NCBI GenBank assembly: GCA_018389105.1
Contig: JACATO010000318.1
Span: forward strand, 992,001 to 1,056,000
Direction of reading: 5' to 3'
DNA length: 64,000 bases
Source of the DNA: Nautilus pompilius
Taxonomy: Eukaryota > Mollusca > Cephalopoda > Nautilida > Nautilidae
The notes below the pieces were generated by a model. That model was not told the origin of the DNA and ran no database searches. It saw only the letters and a program-made list of their open reading frames with translations. Made by a program: the position numbers and the translations under genes. Shown piece after piece: positions 10,701 to 23,578 of this stretch. How positions within the stretch are numbered: the first letter of the stretch is position 1; the number at the start of each line of letters is the position of its first letter.

Positions 10701-13700
10701 TCAGCAACAAATTTCACTATTTCATCCATAGCCTCAGATAACAAAATTGCATCATATTTTTGTTGCTCTACAATAATGCATGTTTATTTGTGCTGCCATG
10801 TTTAGTTGCCTGCACAAACAGTAAAGTTTGAAAATGTGCTAATGCATACTACTTTAAATATGAAAGTCATCCAGTATTGTGTATGCCTGCATAGCCAAAA
10901 TTCATTCTTCTTATTGACTACCCTTGTCCTGTATAACTTCAGGTTTGTTGAATAAACTCACTGTTTAATGATTTGTTTACAGTGAGAAGATATAAAATAA
11001 AGAAATCTTAAACTATAACATCTTACCAAATACATTATTTGGGAGGAATACTTAAAACCTTTATGGTGGTTTTATACTTTGCTTATTTGTCTTTTCACTA
11101 AATTTCTTGATAGGAATTATTTATTTGTTTATTTTATCACTTTATATGCATGCAATGGTTATGTATTAATTGGTAAAACTGTACCAATACCTGTAGATTA
11201 GTGGAGTTCAGTAGATTGTGGTTCAGGTAGTCATTGAAACTAAGTTGTGATTTTTCAAACAAATTTTAAAGATATATAACAAATGAATGTAAGAAATAGT
11301 TTTCTTACATTAGTGTATACTTTTAGGAAAGAGAGAGAACTTGGTTTAGTTTAGTTATTACAAGTAGGCAGGAAGCCATATTGGCTCATACAAGGCTCTC
11401 AGGGAAGCAGTTTTTTTAAAATTGTTGTTTTTGTTTGGTTGTTTTTAGTAATATTTACTGTAATTTTCATGCAGTGCAAAAAAAAAATAATTTTATTTTC
11501 ATGTTCCTCTCACTCAAAAATATAAACACTTTTGGAAGGTTTTACCACACATGCCTTAACTATCCAGATGTAGTTGATTCATACTGAATATTTCAAATTT
11601 ACCAATCCCTCATTCTAAACAAACAAATATTGCTAACCAGCTGGTTTTGATAGTCTTTTTAAAATATGTTTAGTTATCAGTGGTGATGGCCTTTTTATGT
11701 GATAAAACAAATTGCACCAGATTTATTTTTCTTTAAAAATAGTAATGTTTAAGATCAACTTAAAATATATGTAAATAATTTATTTACATACTAAAAATTT
11801 GAAACTATCAGGTATTTATTAATTTTATTTTCTTCTTTAAAAAGTTAGTCACAAGTTTCATAACAATTCTTCAATTAAATTTCAGATTAAACTTTATCGT
11901 TTATTTCAGAGCAGCATCTATCTATCCATTTTCTTATCTACCCCTCTAAAAATAACAATACTAATAAATTATTGACATAACAGATCATTTTAAAAAGTGT
12001 ATTGTTTTTGTTGAAAGCAAGAGGAAATCGGTCCACAATCACTGTTGTCAGTTGTTTTGAGCCAAGTATAATTGTTTCTGTTTGTTGTTGTTTTTGGGGG
12101 GTTTTTGTTTTTTTTTTTGTTTTTTTTTCCACAAATTACATCAGTGGTCATTGAATACATTTTTATGCTAATGTTATTACCATTGATATTCTATGGTAAA
12201 TTTGAACAAAATGGCAGGTCCAAATAATTTTGATGCAAATGAAATGGTTTTTATTCAAAGTTATTAGATAATTCAAAAATTCAGAAAGGTCATTGGCATG
12301 ATGTACAATATTATTAATATTGTTGTAAAAGAGTAGTTAGATATGCATTGTTGGTAAACAGGCATTTAGTTTAAAGTTTTTAATTTATTTTTATTTTTTA
12401 AATTATTAAAATATACAGCCTGTCTACTACTGATTATTAGAGCTCTGTTGATGTAATTGCAGTTTTTAACACACAAATTAGATATAGATGCATAGATTTT
12501 TAGCTAGAAAAAGATAAAAGCAATAGAACTAGTGTTGACCCTGTTGTCTACCACTGTATTTTTTTTTTTTTTTTTACAGTGGATATTTGTAAATCATACA
12601 AAAAGTGTACAGATTAAATTGGCAGTGTTACTGAATTAATTTATATTTTATGTTTTTATCTCCTGTTAACCACCAGTTTCTACCATGTAAAATATTTTAA
12701 AAAATTAAAAAAAAATTTTTTTAAAGATTTAAAAAAAAAAAAACCTATCTGTGAATGCAAATGAAAGTCCAAAGGAAAAAGAGTGGAATTATATCCGTCT
12801 GCAGGGACTGTTTATACCCTCCCCCTTATATATAATTCTGTGTGTGTGTGTATGTGTGTATAAAAATACACAGTTTTTCGCCTTCCCCCAACACCCTTTG
12901 TAATTAGCCTGAATTTTATTGGGCAAAGAAATGTACATTGAAATTCGTCCGCGTTGTTTGCATAACGTAGTGTAGCCTAATGTAGAAATGTAGTGTTGTA
13001 GTCAGTTTTTATGCTTTGTAACTGCTCTAGATGTTTAAATGTGAATATATTGTTTTCAGTATTTGTTCCATAGCTTCTTGTGTTTTTGTAGCATGTCCAC
13101 CTAGTGACCGCTATTGACTTTTGACCAACCCAGCCATGCCAAGGACTGACCAGTAAACTTAATAGTCTACTTGTTGACTAAATTAAATAAAGTAAAATAA
13201 GAAATCTGTGAACTTGCATATTCAGGCAGTTTTGTTGTTACTCTGTTAAGCAGAGGAAAAAATGAAAGAGACTACTATTATTTTTTTTTTGTAAATCTGA
13301 ATGCACCACAAATTTGGAGATATAATTAATGTATGAATGATCACAATTTTTAAGCATGGTGGTTGCACATTGTCAAATTGAGAATGAGTTTGATATTGAA
13401 GTTTATAGCATTCAGGTTGCTTCGACTGGAAACCTTTATTTTTCTGCTTACTTGGAGAGAACATTCCTGCTTTTTTAGACTGTTTATTTTTATGTATTTG
13501 CTACATATGTATAAATATATTTTTTTGACATGTTAAGTTCTACTGAATTATTAGTTCTTAAATAGAACTAATAGGAAAAAAAAACATCCCATCTTGTTAA
13601 ATCAATTGCTCTGCCATATTGAAAGAGAAGAAAGATTAAATGCCACTACTATTGCTAAAATGCATTCAAACAGTACTTTATAAAAACAAAATATTATCTT

Positions 13701-16700
13701 GTGTTTTTAAGTAATTTATTATATTGCACTTTGATAAAACAACAGTAGTAGTATTTAATTACCATGACATTGTTTTTCTGTGGTCATTTTAAAATTGTAC
13801 CAATCTTTAGTATTTTGACTGTTCAGAAAGTTCTAAAGGTATTTGATATGCTTGGTTCATAGTTTGAAAGATTTCATATGGATATCTAAGATAGTCTAAA
13901 GTTTTGATTATATTAACAAATAAGTTATCATTAAAGTAAATTAGTACAGAATATATGTGACTTAACTTCATTTTCTCCTTTTATTTTGAAAATATCACTA
14001 ATTGTTGATGCATAGATACTACTTTCAAAATCCCTCCTTAATACCTTTCAGGATACAAGTAATACATAAGTAACTTTCAATGTGATAAAATCAAATGTAG
14101 TTCTGTTTAATTAATGTACTTTTTATGCCAGTTTACTGTGACTAGATGATATACCTTTTTACCAATTAAAAAAAATCTTCATTTAAAGTTTTAAAATAGA
14201 ATTTTAAAAATGTTATACTAGTTTTTCTTAGCACAGATTGTATATGTATTGTATATATGGCAGGGCACATTGTCAACTAGATGTATTCATATTTAAGGCA
14301 GGAAAGGAGGTGGCTTGTCTGCTTACAATCTTAAAATTGGCAGCAATAAGTTGTGGTCAGAATATTTTTGCTAAACACTTTTTTTTTTAGTTCAAATTTA
14401 CTACAGATGTACCTTTGCACTGCAAAGAATTTTAAAAAATTTATTAATATTAATTTCATTTATTAATACTGTGGTATTTTAATCTCCCCCTTTTTTGGTT
14501 CTGGGCAGCATAGAAATTTAGTGGATCTGACAGATAAAAGTAAAATGATTGAAAATATTATTGACTGTCTTCCATATTTAATAACTGATTTTGCTACCTT
14601 GTAATAATTAATGTCTCCAATATGTACATTTTTATGAATGTATCTTTATTCTGTTCTATACAATGCAGAGTTAGTTATTCCCTTCTGATAGCAATAATAT
14701 AGCCCACAAAACAAGACCACCCTGCTTGCCAGACTATTGACTTTAGTTAGCACCTTAATAGGAAGACTGCAATACCTCAATTTTGTACCTGTTGAAGGAA
14801 AAAAATAGACCAGGATGGTGGGTCCAGTGATGTTATTTTTTATTCTTTCTGTGGTGAACAAGTGCCATTTTTTTCTACAACAGAAAGGCTGGTTAGAAGA
14901 CAGATGTGTTGAGTAAGGGATATTGCACATTGTTTAACCAACTATCCACATGTGCCAAAATTTAGTCCAGTACTCGGTCTCTAACCTAACAAGGTGGTAC
15001 CTCTCTTGGGTTTTGTGGTCTCTTGTCAGTGGTATGCACAGCCTGGTTGAAATGTCTCCACTTGAACACATTGGTACGGGTTATGTAGTTTTGTAGTCTA
15101 TTGGGAGACTTCCTCTATGGCTGAGAATGTTTGTAGTGTGATTGTCTTGAAAACAACAATAAACTATTTGGGGAAATTTTCTGTTTGTGTGTGTGTGTTT
15201 TGTTGTTGTTTTACCTTCTCAATACAACCAAGTGCTTTTTTTTTTTTTTTTAAATTCTGTTGCCATTCTAAAAATTATATAGTTATAATAGCACTCTTCA
15301 GAAATATTAAAAATAAAAAGCAGTTATTTTAGAGAAAATTGCTGCTGCTGTTTTCAGGATAGCTACTAATAAAATCCCAAAAGCAAATTGCCTAGAATAT
15401 TACATTTATATAATTAATACCACCAATGTATGTACATTCTTATAACTAGCTAAATTTACTAGGACTTGCTCTGAGGGATACTTTTAAAATCTAATTGAAG
15501 GCCCTTACAATCGGATTCACTAATGTTTATAAGTATGAAAAACTCAGTGGGTGGGCTACTCATGTTTTGCAGAAGAGTTGGTAGGTACAATTTATTGGAT
15601 TTTTATCTTATTTTTACCCTGGAAATGGGGGGACTAAAAGAAGAAATATGAATTGCTTGAGAAATATAGGTATTCTATTACAATATTTTAAATAGCAGAT
15701 TAATCAATATTAATGACTATTGAGAGAGGATTTTTTTTTTTGTTTGTTTACACTAACTTTCAGCTCTAGTTAATGTTCCTAGTGCAATTAGTAAATGTGC
15801 AGAATACCAAATGTATCTGGTGTACTAGACTTAAAATATTTTTTTAAACACTATAGTATTATGTAATTGACATTCCTTAATGCTATTACACATTTTCATG
15901 GATGAGTTCAATGTCAATCTATCATGTCTTAATTTTTAATTGCACCATTCAACATCTACAAACAAAAAGGAAACTCATTTCTAAATTCTTGATTTTATTT
16001 TTATTTTTGGTACATTAGATATTATTAATGTCATGTTTGTAGACCTGTTTTTTGAAAAGTGAACAATTATGCAAAACGTGCAGGGGTGGGTCTTTAGAAA
16101 AGAAAATCAGACTATTAGTATTGTGTATTCCTCTTCTGGAATTCATCACAATTAAGCAACATTGTTGCATATAGTAAATGAGTTTGATGCAAAACTGGAT
16201 GGTTCCATATCTTGTCATGCGCTCTTGCAAGCTTATGAATTTTTTTTAAAATATCAAGTTGGTCTTTGGTCCAGTGAATAGGTTGGTTAGGTGGTGGTGA
16301 CAGAAAGTTTGAGTGATGTGCATTATTTTGCTGGCATATTAATGATTCCTGGACTGTTCATGGGTAACTCTGGAGTGATAGTATTATACACTCAACTCTC
16401 TATACCAAAAAAATAATAGTAATTTCCAGTCATTATTGCTACCACAAATTAAAATGCTTCCTAATCCTAAATATCAAAATTATCTGGTAGTGATGAAGCA
16501 GTAATTGTTAGTGGGCTAAAAAAATGATCTGTCTGAATGCCATGGTTCAACATCTTAGTAATTTTAGGCCATGTTGCAAAAGGTCTATATTGGTGGTGGT
16601 TCATAAAGTTTATCTTTTGAAGTTATGAATAGCCTCATGTGACAGATTAATCTTTGCCTCTGTTCAGTTCAATCTACTGCAAGAGTCAACTTCAAACGAA

Positions 16701-19290
16701 TCAATGAATTTTGTTTCTTTACTGCTTTTTGCATATGGGAGATGTAAATAATCACCTGACCATGTAACTTTCATGGTTTTTTTATGTTTAGCAATCTGCA
16801 CATATTCTAGTAGTTCTATGATCATGACCCTAGTGCCATAATTTGTGTCTATATTCAAGCAGGTTAGTGACAATTAACTGCATTTCAGTTATATTATATT
16901 CACTGAAACAAAATATACATTAATATAAATGCATATGTTAAGTGTGTTTGTTATAAGTTTGTATTGGAACTTTGATCAAATATCCCTCCTTTTTGATTGA
17001 CTTTTATATATTTTGGCATCTCAGCTATTTATTTCTGCAAACATTCAGATGGAAAAGAATTCCATTCTTTACTTAATCTGGTTTATAACTACATAATAGT
17101 AGTTGACTCCTCATTTTTTTTAACCATCTTATTTCATGTGGTTGAGATGGAGAACAACTTGGTCAATTTATTTTATGGGTAATGTTCACTCATTTTGTGG
17201 TAAATTGATTTTACCAAGTGTGTGTGGTTTAATTGTTTGATAAAAACAGGTCCTGAATTGATGCCCAAAAGCTATAGGATGGTGTTTACCAAATTGCATG
17301 ATATTTTTTGTAAGAATTTTAATAATTTTGATTAAGTTTCAAACCCGAGAACGATTAAATAAGTCAATAATTTAAAATTTTCTCCATATGCACAACCCTA
17401 TTAAATTAATTTTCATTCTGTCTTTGGCTATAACTGATCCATCCTTTCCCAATCATGCCTTATTTTATTTATTATACAAGATGTAAATGCTTAAATCACA
17501 AAACACATTTTCATGGTCATCTCCAAGATGGAGCTTTGAATAGGTGAAATACAGCCAACTGTTAATTGCAAGCTGGTAAGCAAATGGTCATCTTTAGACT
17601 GATAAATGCCCTTTTTTTATTCCTTTTTGGTTGTTGACTGACTGCTTTCCTAGCATTGTCTTGTTCATTCTATACAGAAATACCTTAAGCTATTGCATGT
17701 TAAGAATTACCAAACTTTATTAAGTACAATAATATAATTAAGTAAGCATGTGTAGTTTCTTTTCCTGTTCACAAGAATATATGTAAAGATATTGTAACTA
17801 CTTTTACTCAATACTTTTGCATTGCAATTGCTAGGGTGTCAAAAATATGAAAATTTGTCAGATAGCAAAAAGGAGGATATTTTGATGAGTCCTATGAATG
17901 AAATTCCAACAAATGTATACCCATTTTGACACGAATGTATTTTTGGTTAGTCTCATGCTAATAGATAATCTCGTGCACAAATTAAGCAACCATTTCCAAT
18001 CCTGCATTGTTTATGTGGTACATTCAAACTTGTTCATATTCTAGTTGTTGAAGTTTATAAGGAAGAAACCCAAACATGGCATTGCACACAAGTAATTTTA
18101 CAGTCTCTAGAATTGTGTCATTGGAAATTCACACGTAGATTTATCTACTTAATCTGAATATGTTTTGCACGTGACCCATCACCATTCCTTTCTAAAATGA
18201 CCATAAATGTGATGTAAGTCTGTTTAGGGTCATCTAAAGTGGGATGATACAGCCTGCCATTTCTTCCCACCACTACATTCATTGCATTGCATAATTTTTT
18301 TGAGGTACTAACAAGGTACTGTAAGACTAATCAGTTCATGGAAAGACCCTTTTCAAGTCACCCATGAGTTACAACTAGGTCCTGTGACGAACTTATTTTG
18401 TCACTCTTGTCAGAAGAAACCATTTCACAATATCATGATCTCTCCAAAATGACCAGAACAATACAACCATAGAATTTGACACAGTTCACAACAGACTTCA
18501 TGCTAATGGTATGCAGTCCAGGATATTGCTATGCTTGCAATGGATGATATATCAGAACAGTTAGAGGTTAAACCATTGCTACCATGTTTTTACTTACAAG
18601 TCTAGATTCTATTTATACATCAGTGATGTATGGGCTAGAGTCTGGAGACAAGCTAGGTAATGAGTTAATGGGACATTACTAAGCTTGATAGATTGGTGGA
18701 AAGAACCTAATGGTATGTGCTGGTATTCATGTTGGCCAGAACTGATATTAAGAGATGTCATGACTAGTATCAGATAAAAAGGGATGAGATCTGACCCAAT
18801 GATGAGGTCCTGATTTCCATATTTATGGATGACTACTATGCACGTGTTGTCAATGCCGCATTTCAAAGCCACACAATCACTTACATGGTTGGCCTGCACG
18901 ATTTCCATACTTAAATTTGATTTAGCAATTTTGGAATGGTGTTTGAAATTGCCAAGTTTGTCCATGATCTTTTAAACGACGAGGCCTGGTTTAAGAATGG
19001 TACATCATCCTGTAATAACAGCAAAATCATCTGATTTGGTAGATACCAAGACACTATCTCATTATTAAAGCCTTTTCTGCCAATGTTAGTTTGTCTGTCT
19101 GTTATCATTTTTAGATTGGTGTTGCAATTTTGTTTTTATTGAACAATTTAACCTAGTTTCTGCTGATAGCAAAAAAATTTAATAGATCAGTATGCAGGTT
19201 CTCTTTAACCAGAATATAAATGTGTATGTATGTACATACAAGCACTACAGGCTTGGAAACATTTTTTGCTTATTTTTTGTGAGTATATAT
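10701..19290. other. Long T-rich stretch without a recognisable gene
   Basis: About 8.6 kb with many T tracts (about 12105..12128, 12558..12576, 13280..13290, 15237..15252, 15729..15741) and no ORF over about 120 codons. Minus-strand ORFs at 16873..16664, 18965..18609 and 19108..18911 show ordinary-looking amino acid composition and may be unrecognised transposon remains, but I cannot assign them. The composition would fit the intron or 3' flank of a plus-strand gene. Confidence 0.4.
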
Positions 19291-20290
19291 ACCCTATTGG
19301 AAATAAGTATGGAAACACAAAATATGCTTTATATTAAGCATGAAACCTTGCTTTTCATGCTCCCATACAATTTATCAGTGTATGAATGGCATTCCAAAAC
19401 ATTGCACAATTCGTCCAGGGTGTTTGGTTACTGTTCAACTTTCTCAGCAACAAAATGATGCTAAATAACCTCAATGTTAATCATATCAGAGCTTAGTGCA
19501 AGCCAAGGCATCTTTGTGATTGTTATATTAGCCTCTGTGTGTCCCAGATAGTCTTTCACAATATTGCCTGTGTGCTTGGGGTCATTGACATGATGGAATC
19601 ATGTTGAATGAGATGTCTTCCTGAGGCAATGACATGATGGATGAGAACTTGCTATTAGACTGTTAGAAGTCTATATATCTTCGATTTCATGCAAATATCT
19701 AACACCCTTGGTTGATATGCAGCCCCAAAATTGTAATGATCCATCTCCATGCTTTACTGTAGCTGTTGTACACTGACTGTTATACTGGTCCTTGGTCTTG
19801 TTGATAATTATAATTGTCAAACAGTTCAAAGTTGGACTCATCTGTAAAGACTGCCTTTCAGGTTTGGTCAACCTATTCATTTCTGCTTCTCATTCCAGCT
19901 TTGTGGTTTGGTTGAGTTGCCCCTCAGCAAAAGATTTCAGGCAGCTACAAATTTGTTGAGACCACTTAGCACTAATGTGTATTTTACTGTTCTAGAAGAA
20001 ACATTAAAACCTGTACTTTCAGCTAGGTCATTTGCAACATCTTCACTGGGTTTCTCACACAACGCACTCTGAGGTACTTTACATTATTTTAAAGAGTTTG
20101 GACTTTTTACTTTGTGTCTATTGACAACAGTCCAGTTTTACATATCATCATCAGAGTCATGCACATATCCTCTGGTGCAATCCGCTGCATGGAGTAGCCT
20201 TCACTAGCTAAGACTTTGATTTCTATACACTTGTCATAGACATTTCTTTCCCAGGAGCCATAGTATTCACCACACTACAGTGACATACTT
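19291..20290 (-). mobile_element. Tc1-like transposase fossil 2, nearly full length
   Basis: On the minus strand a whole Tc1-type transposase can be followed from MAPGKEM near 20261. Next comes the helix-turn-helix region (LASEGYSMQRIA near 20200, and SSRTVK near 19990). Then follow MNRLTKPERQSLQ (19880..), TVKHGDGSLQFWGCISTKG near 19780..19720, NDPKHTGNIVKDYLG near 19590..19550 and a degraded WPALSSDMINIE near 19500. Frame changes and stops are frequent. The other end near 19300 carries ttggaaataagtatggaaac, a sequence common at the tail of this Tc1 group. The matching inverted end was not found near 20300-20500. Confidence 0.78.
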
Positions 20291-20939
20291 TTATAGTTCT
20301 TTTGCAGGTGTGAAACTTTCTGATTGCTTACACGACAACCATTCACAGTGTACTATGTCAACACATGACTGTACCATAGAGCATTTCCCTTTTACACATC
20401 AGATGTGATTCTATCGTATGTTGTTTGCATTTATTACCCAATTTTTCCTCTCTTCCCCCAATTATTTTCAGCAGCATATTGGCCTTGACAGAAGACAACA
20501 TTATTATCCTTCATTTAAACTCTGAGTAATTAATTGCTTTAGATTCCAAACTCCAACACTCACTTTTGGTCCCAAATGCTTTTTTTTACATAGAAAATAC
20601 CTCTTAGTTAATTGACATGGTCAGTCTGTAAGTAAAATAAACTATGTATATATCTAATTGCTTACTGAATCAAAGTAGATAACACAGAATTATGGAGTGC
20701 TAATTTCCTGGTGCCAGGAGTGGTCTGACAACAATGAATGCAACAAGTTATTCTTGGAATGCATCACTGACCTTGCAACTGTACCAGTGTGATATTGCCA
20801 CAGTATATAAAGGGCACTATGTATGATTATAGGATGAAGAAGAATTATAGATGACCTTGTCCCAAACTTTATGCGATGAATAAGCATATTTAAGTGCTGC
20901 TTGGTTTGAGGAATGATGTTCTCATGGAGTGTGCACCTG

Positions 20940-22140
20940 GCTTAGCCCCATGACCATTACAACATGCTAGGAAGGAACTGACACTACAGTCAAAAGGCAA
21001 GTTATCAGAATACTATGATCAGTTGCCTTAGCTTACACAACAAGAAACTATTAAATACCAAATTGACTATTACTGTATTTGACATTTGATGTAGAGGTCA
21101 ATTCAGTATGTTTGAAGACAAAACTAGATATCAGATGAAGAGATAGCACAGCAGACCTAAAGATTTAAACTAACATGGTTTTGACAAGCCAGAAATAAAA
21201 ACCTGCCAATCTTCAGTCCAATACTAGAGGAGAAAGCTCTAACATTTGCTGAAGAACTTTAATGATTACAAAGCATTGGAAGGTTGACCAACATAATGGA
21301 AAGTGCAGCTTTCAATTAAGATGCCAATGATTTAAAGTCTCACTTAACTGTCATCAAAGACTATGCTCATAGGACATTTTCAGATGTTCCTTGCCTCATA
21401 AGATATTGGCTGACAAGTGAGCAGTGAAAGGTCTCAAAGTTTCAAAGGAAAGATTGACTCTATTTTTGTGTTGTAGTCCATTTGGAGGAAAAACAAGCCT
21501 CATGATTGGTAAATCCATGCAAATACATTTTAAAAGCTAAAGTTCCTACCCATGCCATGGATAGTCTGTTGTAAATCATGGATTACTAAGTCTGTTTTCT
21601 GATCAATTATAAGAAGTGAACTTATAGATGAAATTCCAAATGCAAAAAATTCTTTTGCTCTTAGACAGTGCTGTGAATTTAAGCTAAGCAACATTGAGGT
21701 GGAATTTTTGCCTGCCATAAATCAGTTTTCCAGCCACTTTACAATTATTAGATTCAAAGCAAGGTGTTACCATCGTATGCTGAGATCACTGATCTCCAGA
21801 ATTGAAGATTCAGATGCAAATGAAATGTGCAATTACAGTGCCTGATGCATTTAATTGGATTAGTAGGGCATGGTGAGAGAGAATTAGAAAATTCTTCCAT
21901 GACTATAGCTTTCCAAACAGTTCCAATGGGGTTGATGCCCCTTTCAGACTTGATTTAAATGCTTAATCCAAAGATTTTGGTATGCGAATTTGTCACTGTG
22001 ACAATGACATTCTAATAGAAAAGCATGAGTCACTGACTGGAAAACTAGTCTTGTGATGCAAGATACCAGGCAAATTAGAGGCTTCTGATGGTGATGAAAA
22101 TGAAGACATTAGCCCCTCCTATTCTGACAAACCTTTAAGG
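20940..22140 (+). mobile_element. Tigger-like transposase fossil, 5' part, interrupted by a hAT
   Basis: Plus-strand remnants of a CENP-B/Tigger DDE_1 transposase. They run KELTLQSKGKLSEYYDQLP (N-terminal helix-turn-helix) near 20965..21030, then an EEKALTFAEEL segment near 21220..21260, an NDYKALEGWLTN-like segment near 21270, SKERLTLFLCC then SLMIGKSMQI near 21445..21520 (the block ahead of the second catalytic Asp), and a tail rich in Asp/Glu/Ser near 22080..22130. Stops and shifts are many. It is split at 22140 by the hAT at 22141..23206 and seems to resume at 23215. Confidence 0.66.
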
Positions 22141-23206
22141 CGGTGATTCTCAGGTAGGGCGTAGGAATATTTTGGTGGGGCATGGAGTTAAGAATCTTTT
22201 AGTGAATTATAAGAATATTTTAGGAAATAATTAAAAAGTTGGTTTGAAATGTTTATGAAACTGTTTGATCTCAGCGAGTTTTTGAAAGGCACACCTGAAA
22301 TGATGCTCCTGTTAACAACCGATGGAAAAGCTTATGTGAGTTACTTAACAGACATTTTTGAAAAACTAAGTACATTGAACAAGGAGCAAATATTATGCTC
22401 ATTGATGCAAAAACAAAGATATATGGATTCACAGCACTTCTAGAATTATGCCAGAGGAATATTTCCACAAGAAATTTCAGGCACTTCTATTGGTTAAATA
22501 ACTGTGAGGTAATTAATGATGCTACAAGTCATTGTTGACCATTTGAAAATGTTAGTTACCGACTTTAATGATAGATTTTGTGATTTAAAAGCCATGGATT
22601 TTCCCTCTTGGTTAACTCAACCATTGCTGGTGAACTTATCTGAAGTCCCGATGCAATACCAAGAGGAGTTATTTGAGTTGCAATATGATGAATCTGTGAA
22701 AACTCTGTTTAAAGCAAAAGGAACCATGATGTGGCTCTCTAACAAGATTGAAAAAAAAATACCCAAACTCAACTACTTTAGCAAGGGAAGTATTAATACA
22801 TTTTCCAGTCTTATTTAGTTGAATGTGGCTTCAGTACTGTTAGTGATTTACTATTAGCTAAGAGAAATCGACTGGAAATTACAAAAGGTGGAGATTTAAG
22901 GTTGAAACTTACAAAATTAGCCCCTGAATCAAAAAAATCTGCAGTCAGCATCAGGTGCAAGGTTCCCACTGAAGAGAGAACAATCGTTAAATGCATTTGA
23001 GATAGATGACATTGAAGTAGTAGCTGAAAATGAAATATGTCTTCCAGTTCATTCAATATCTTAAATGCATTGAGATACAACTGCAAGTAAAATAAAATCA
23101 TTTAATTAAAACTTGAAATTTTAATCTTTTTCTGCTGATGGTGGGGCCTGCATTTTTTTTGAAAAATAAAAGTGGGGCCTAGGGCAATAAAGGTTGAGAA
23201 CCACTG
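22141..23206 (+). mobile_element. hAT transposon 1 (ZBED5/FAM200-like), truncated, nested in the Tigger
   Basis: Inverted ends cggtgattctca at the left and ttgagaaccactg at the right match the common hAT end CAGTGGTTCTCA. The flanking octamers CTTTAAGG (22133..22140) and CCTTAAGG (23207..23214) form an 8-bp target duplication with one mismatch. The plus-strand coding remnants are the C-terminal half of a hAT transposase of the ZBED5/FAM200 kind. They run DFNDRFCDLKAMDFPSWLTQ (22561..), LSEVPMQYQEELFELQYDE, then in another frame LVECGFSTVSDLLLAKRNRL near 22815..22880, the hAT dimerisation block, and GGDLRLKLTKL. The N-terminal zinc finger and the first catalytic region are missing. Confidence 0.86.
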
Positions 23207-23214
23207 CCTTAAGG

Positions 23215-23400
23215 GCTTAAATGTCTTGCCAATATAAAGCATTTTGCAGCTACAAAAAGAAACTTGGCTGCTAAAACCCCTCCAGGACCATGAAGAGCTG
23301 TCCAAGAAATTTTCCATAGAATGACAACCAAATGATCATTGAAGTCATGTTTTCTGACTACATAGCAGTGTCCTGACTCTATGTGCAGATCATACAAACA
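23215..23400 (+). mobile_element. Probable 3' continuation of the interrupted Tigger fossil
   Basis: The sequence right of the hAT target duplication continues the tail without a recognisable motif of its own. Its assignment rests only on the hAT being a simple insertion that split one older element. The outer end of that element was not found. Confidence 0.35.
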
Positions 23401-23578
23401 TTTGCTTTTTGATACATCACAGGCACTGCGTACTTTTTGTTATGTATCTTTTGTCTATGACATGAGAGAATAAACATTGAAATAAGTAATAAATTTGCTG
23501 TTTTTTTTCCTTCCAGTGTACTCTGATACTTTATTCAAGTCCCTTTTGATGTCAGTTTAGACATTTCACTCTATATAC

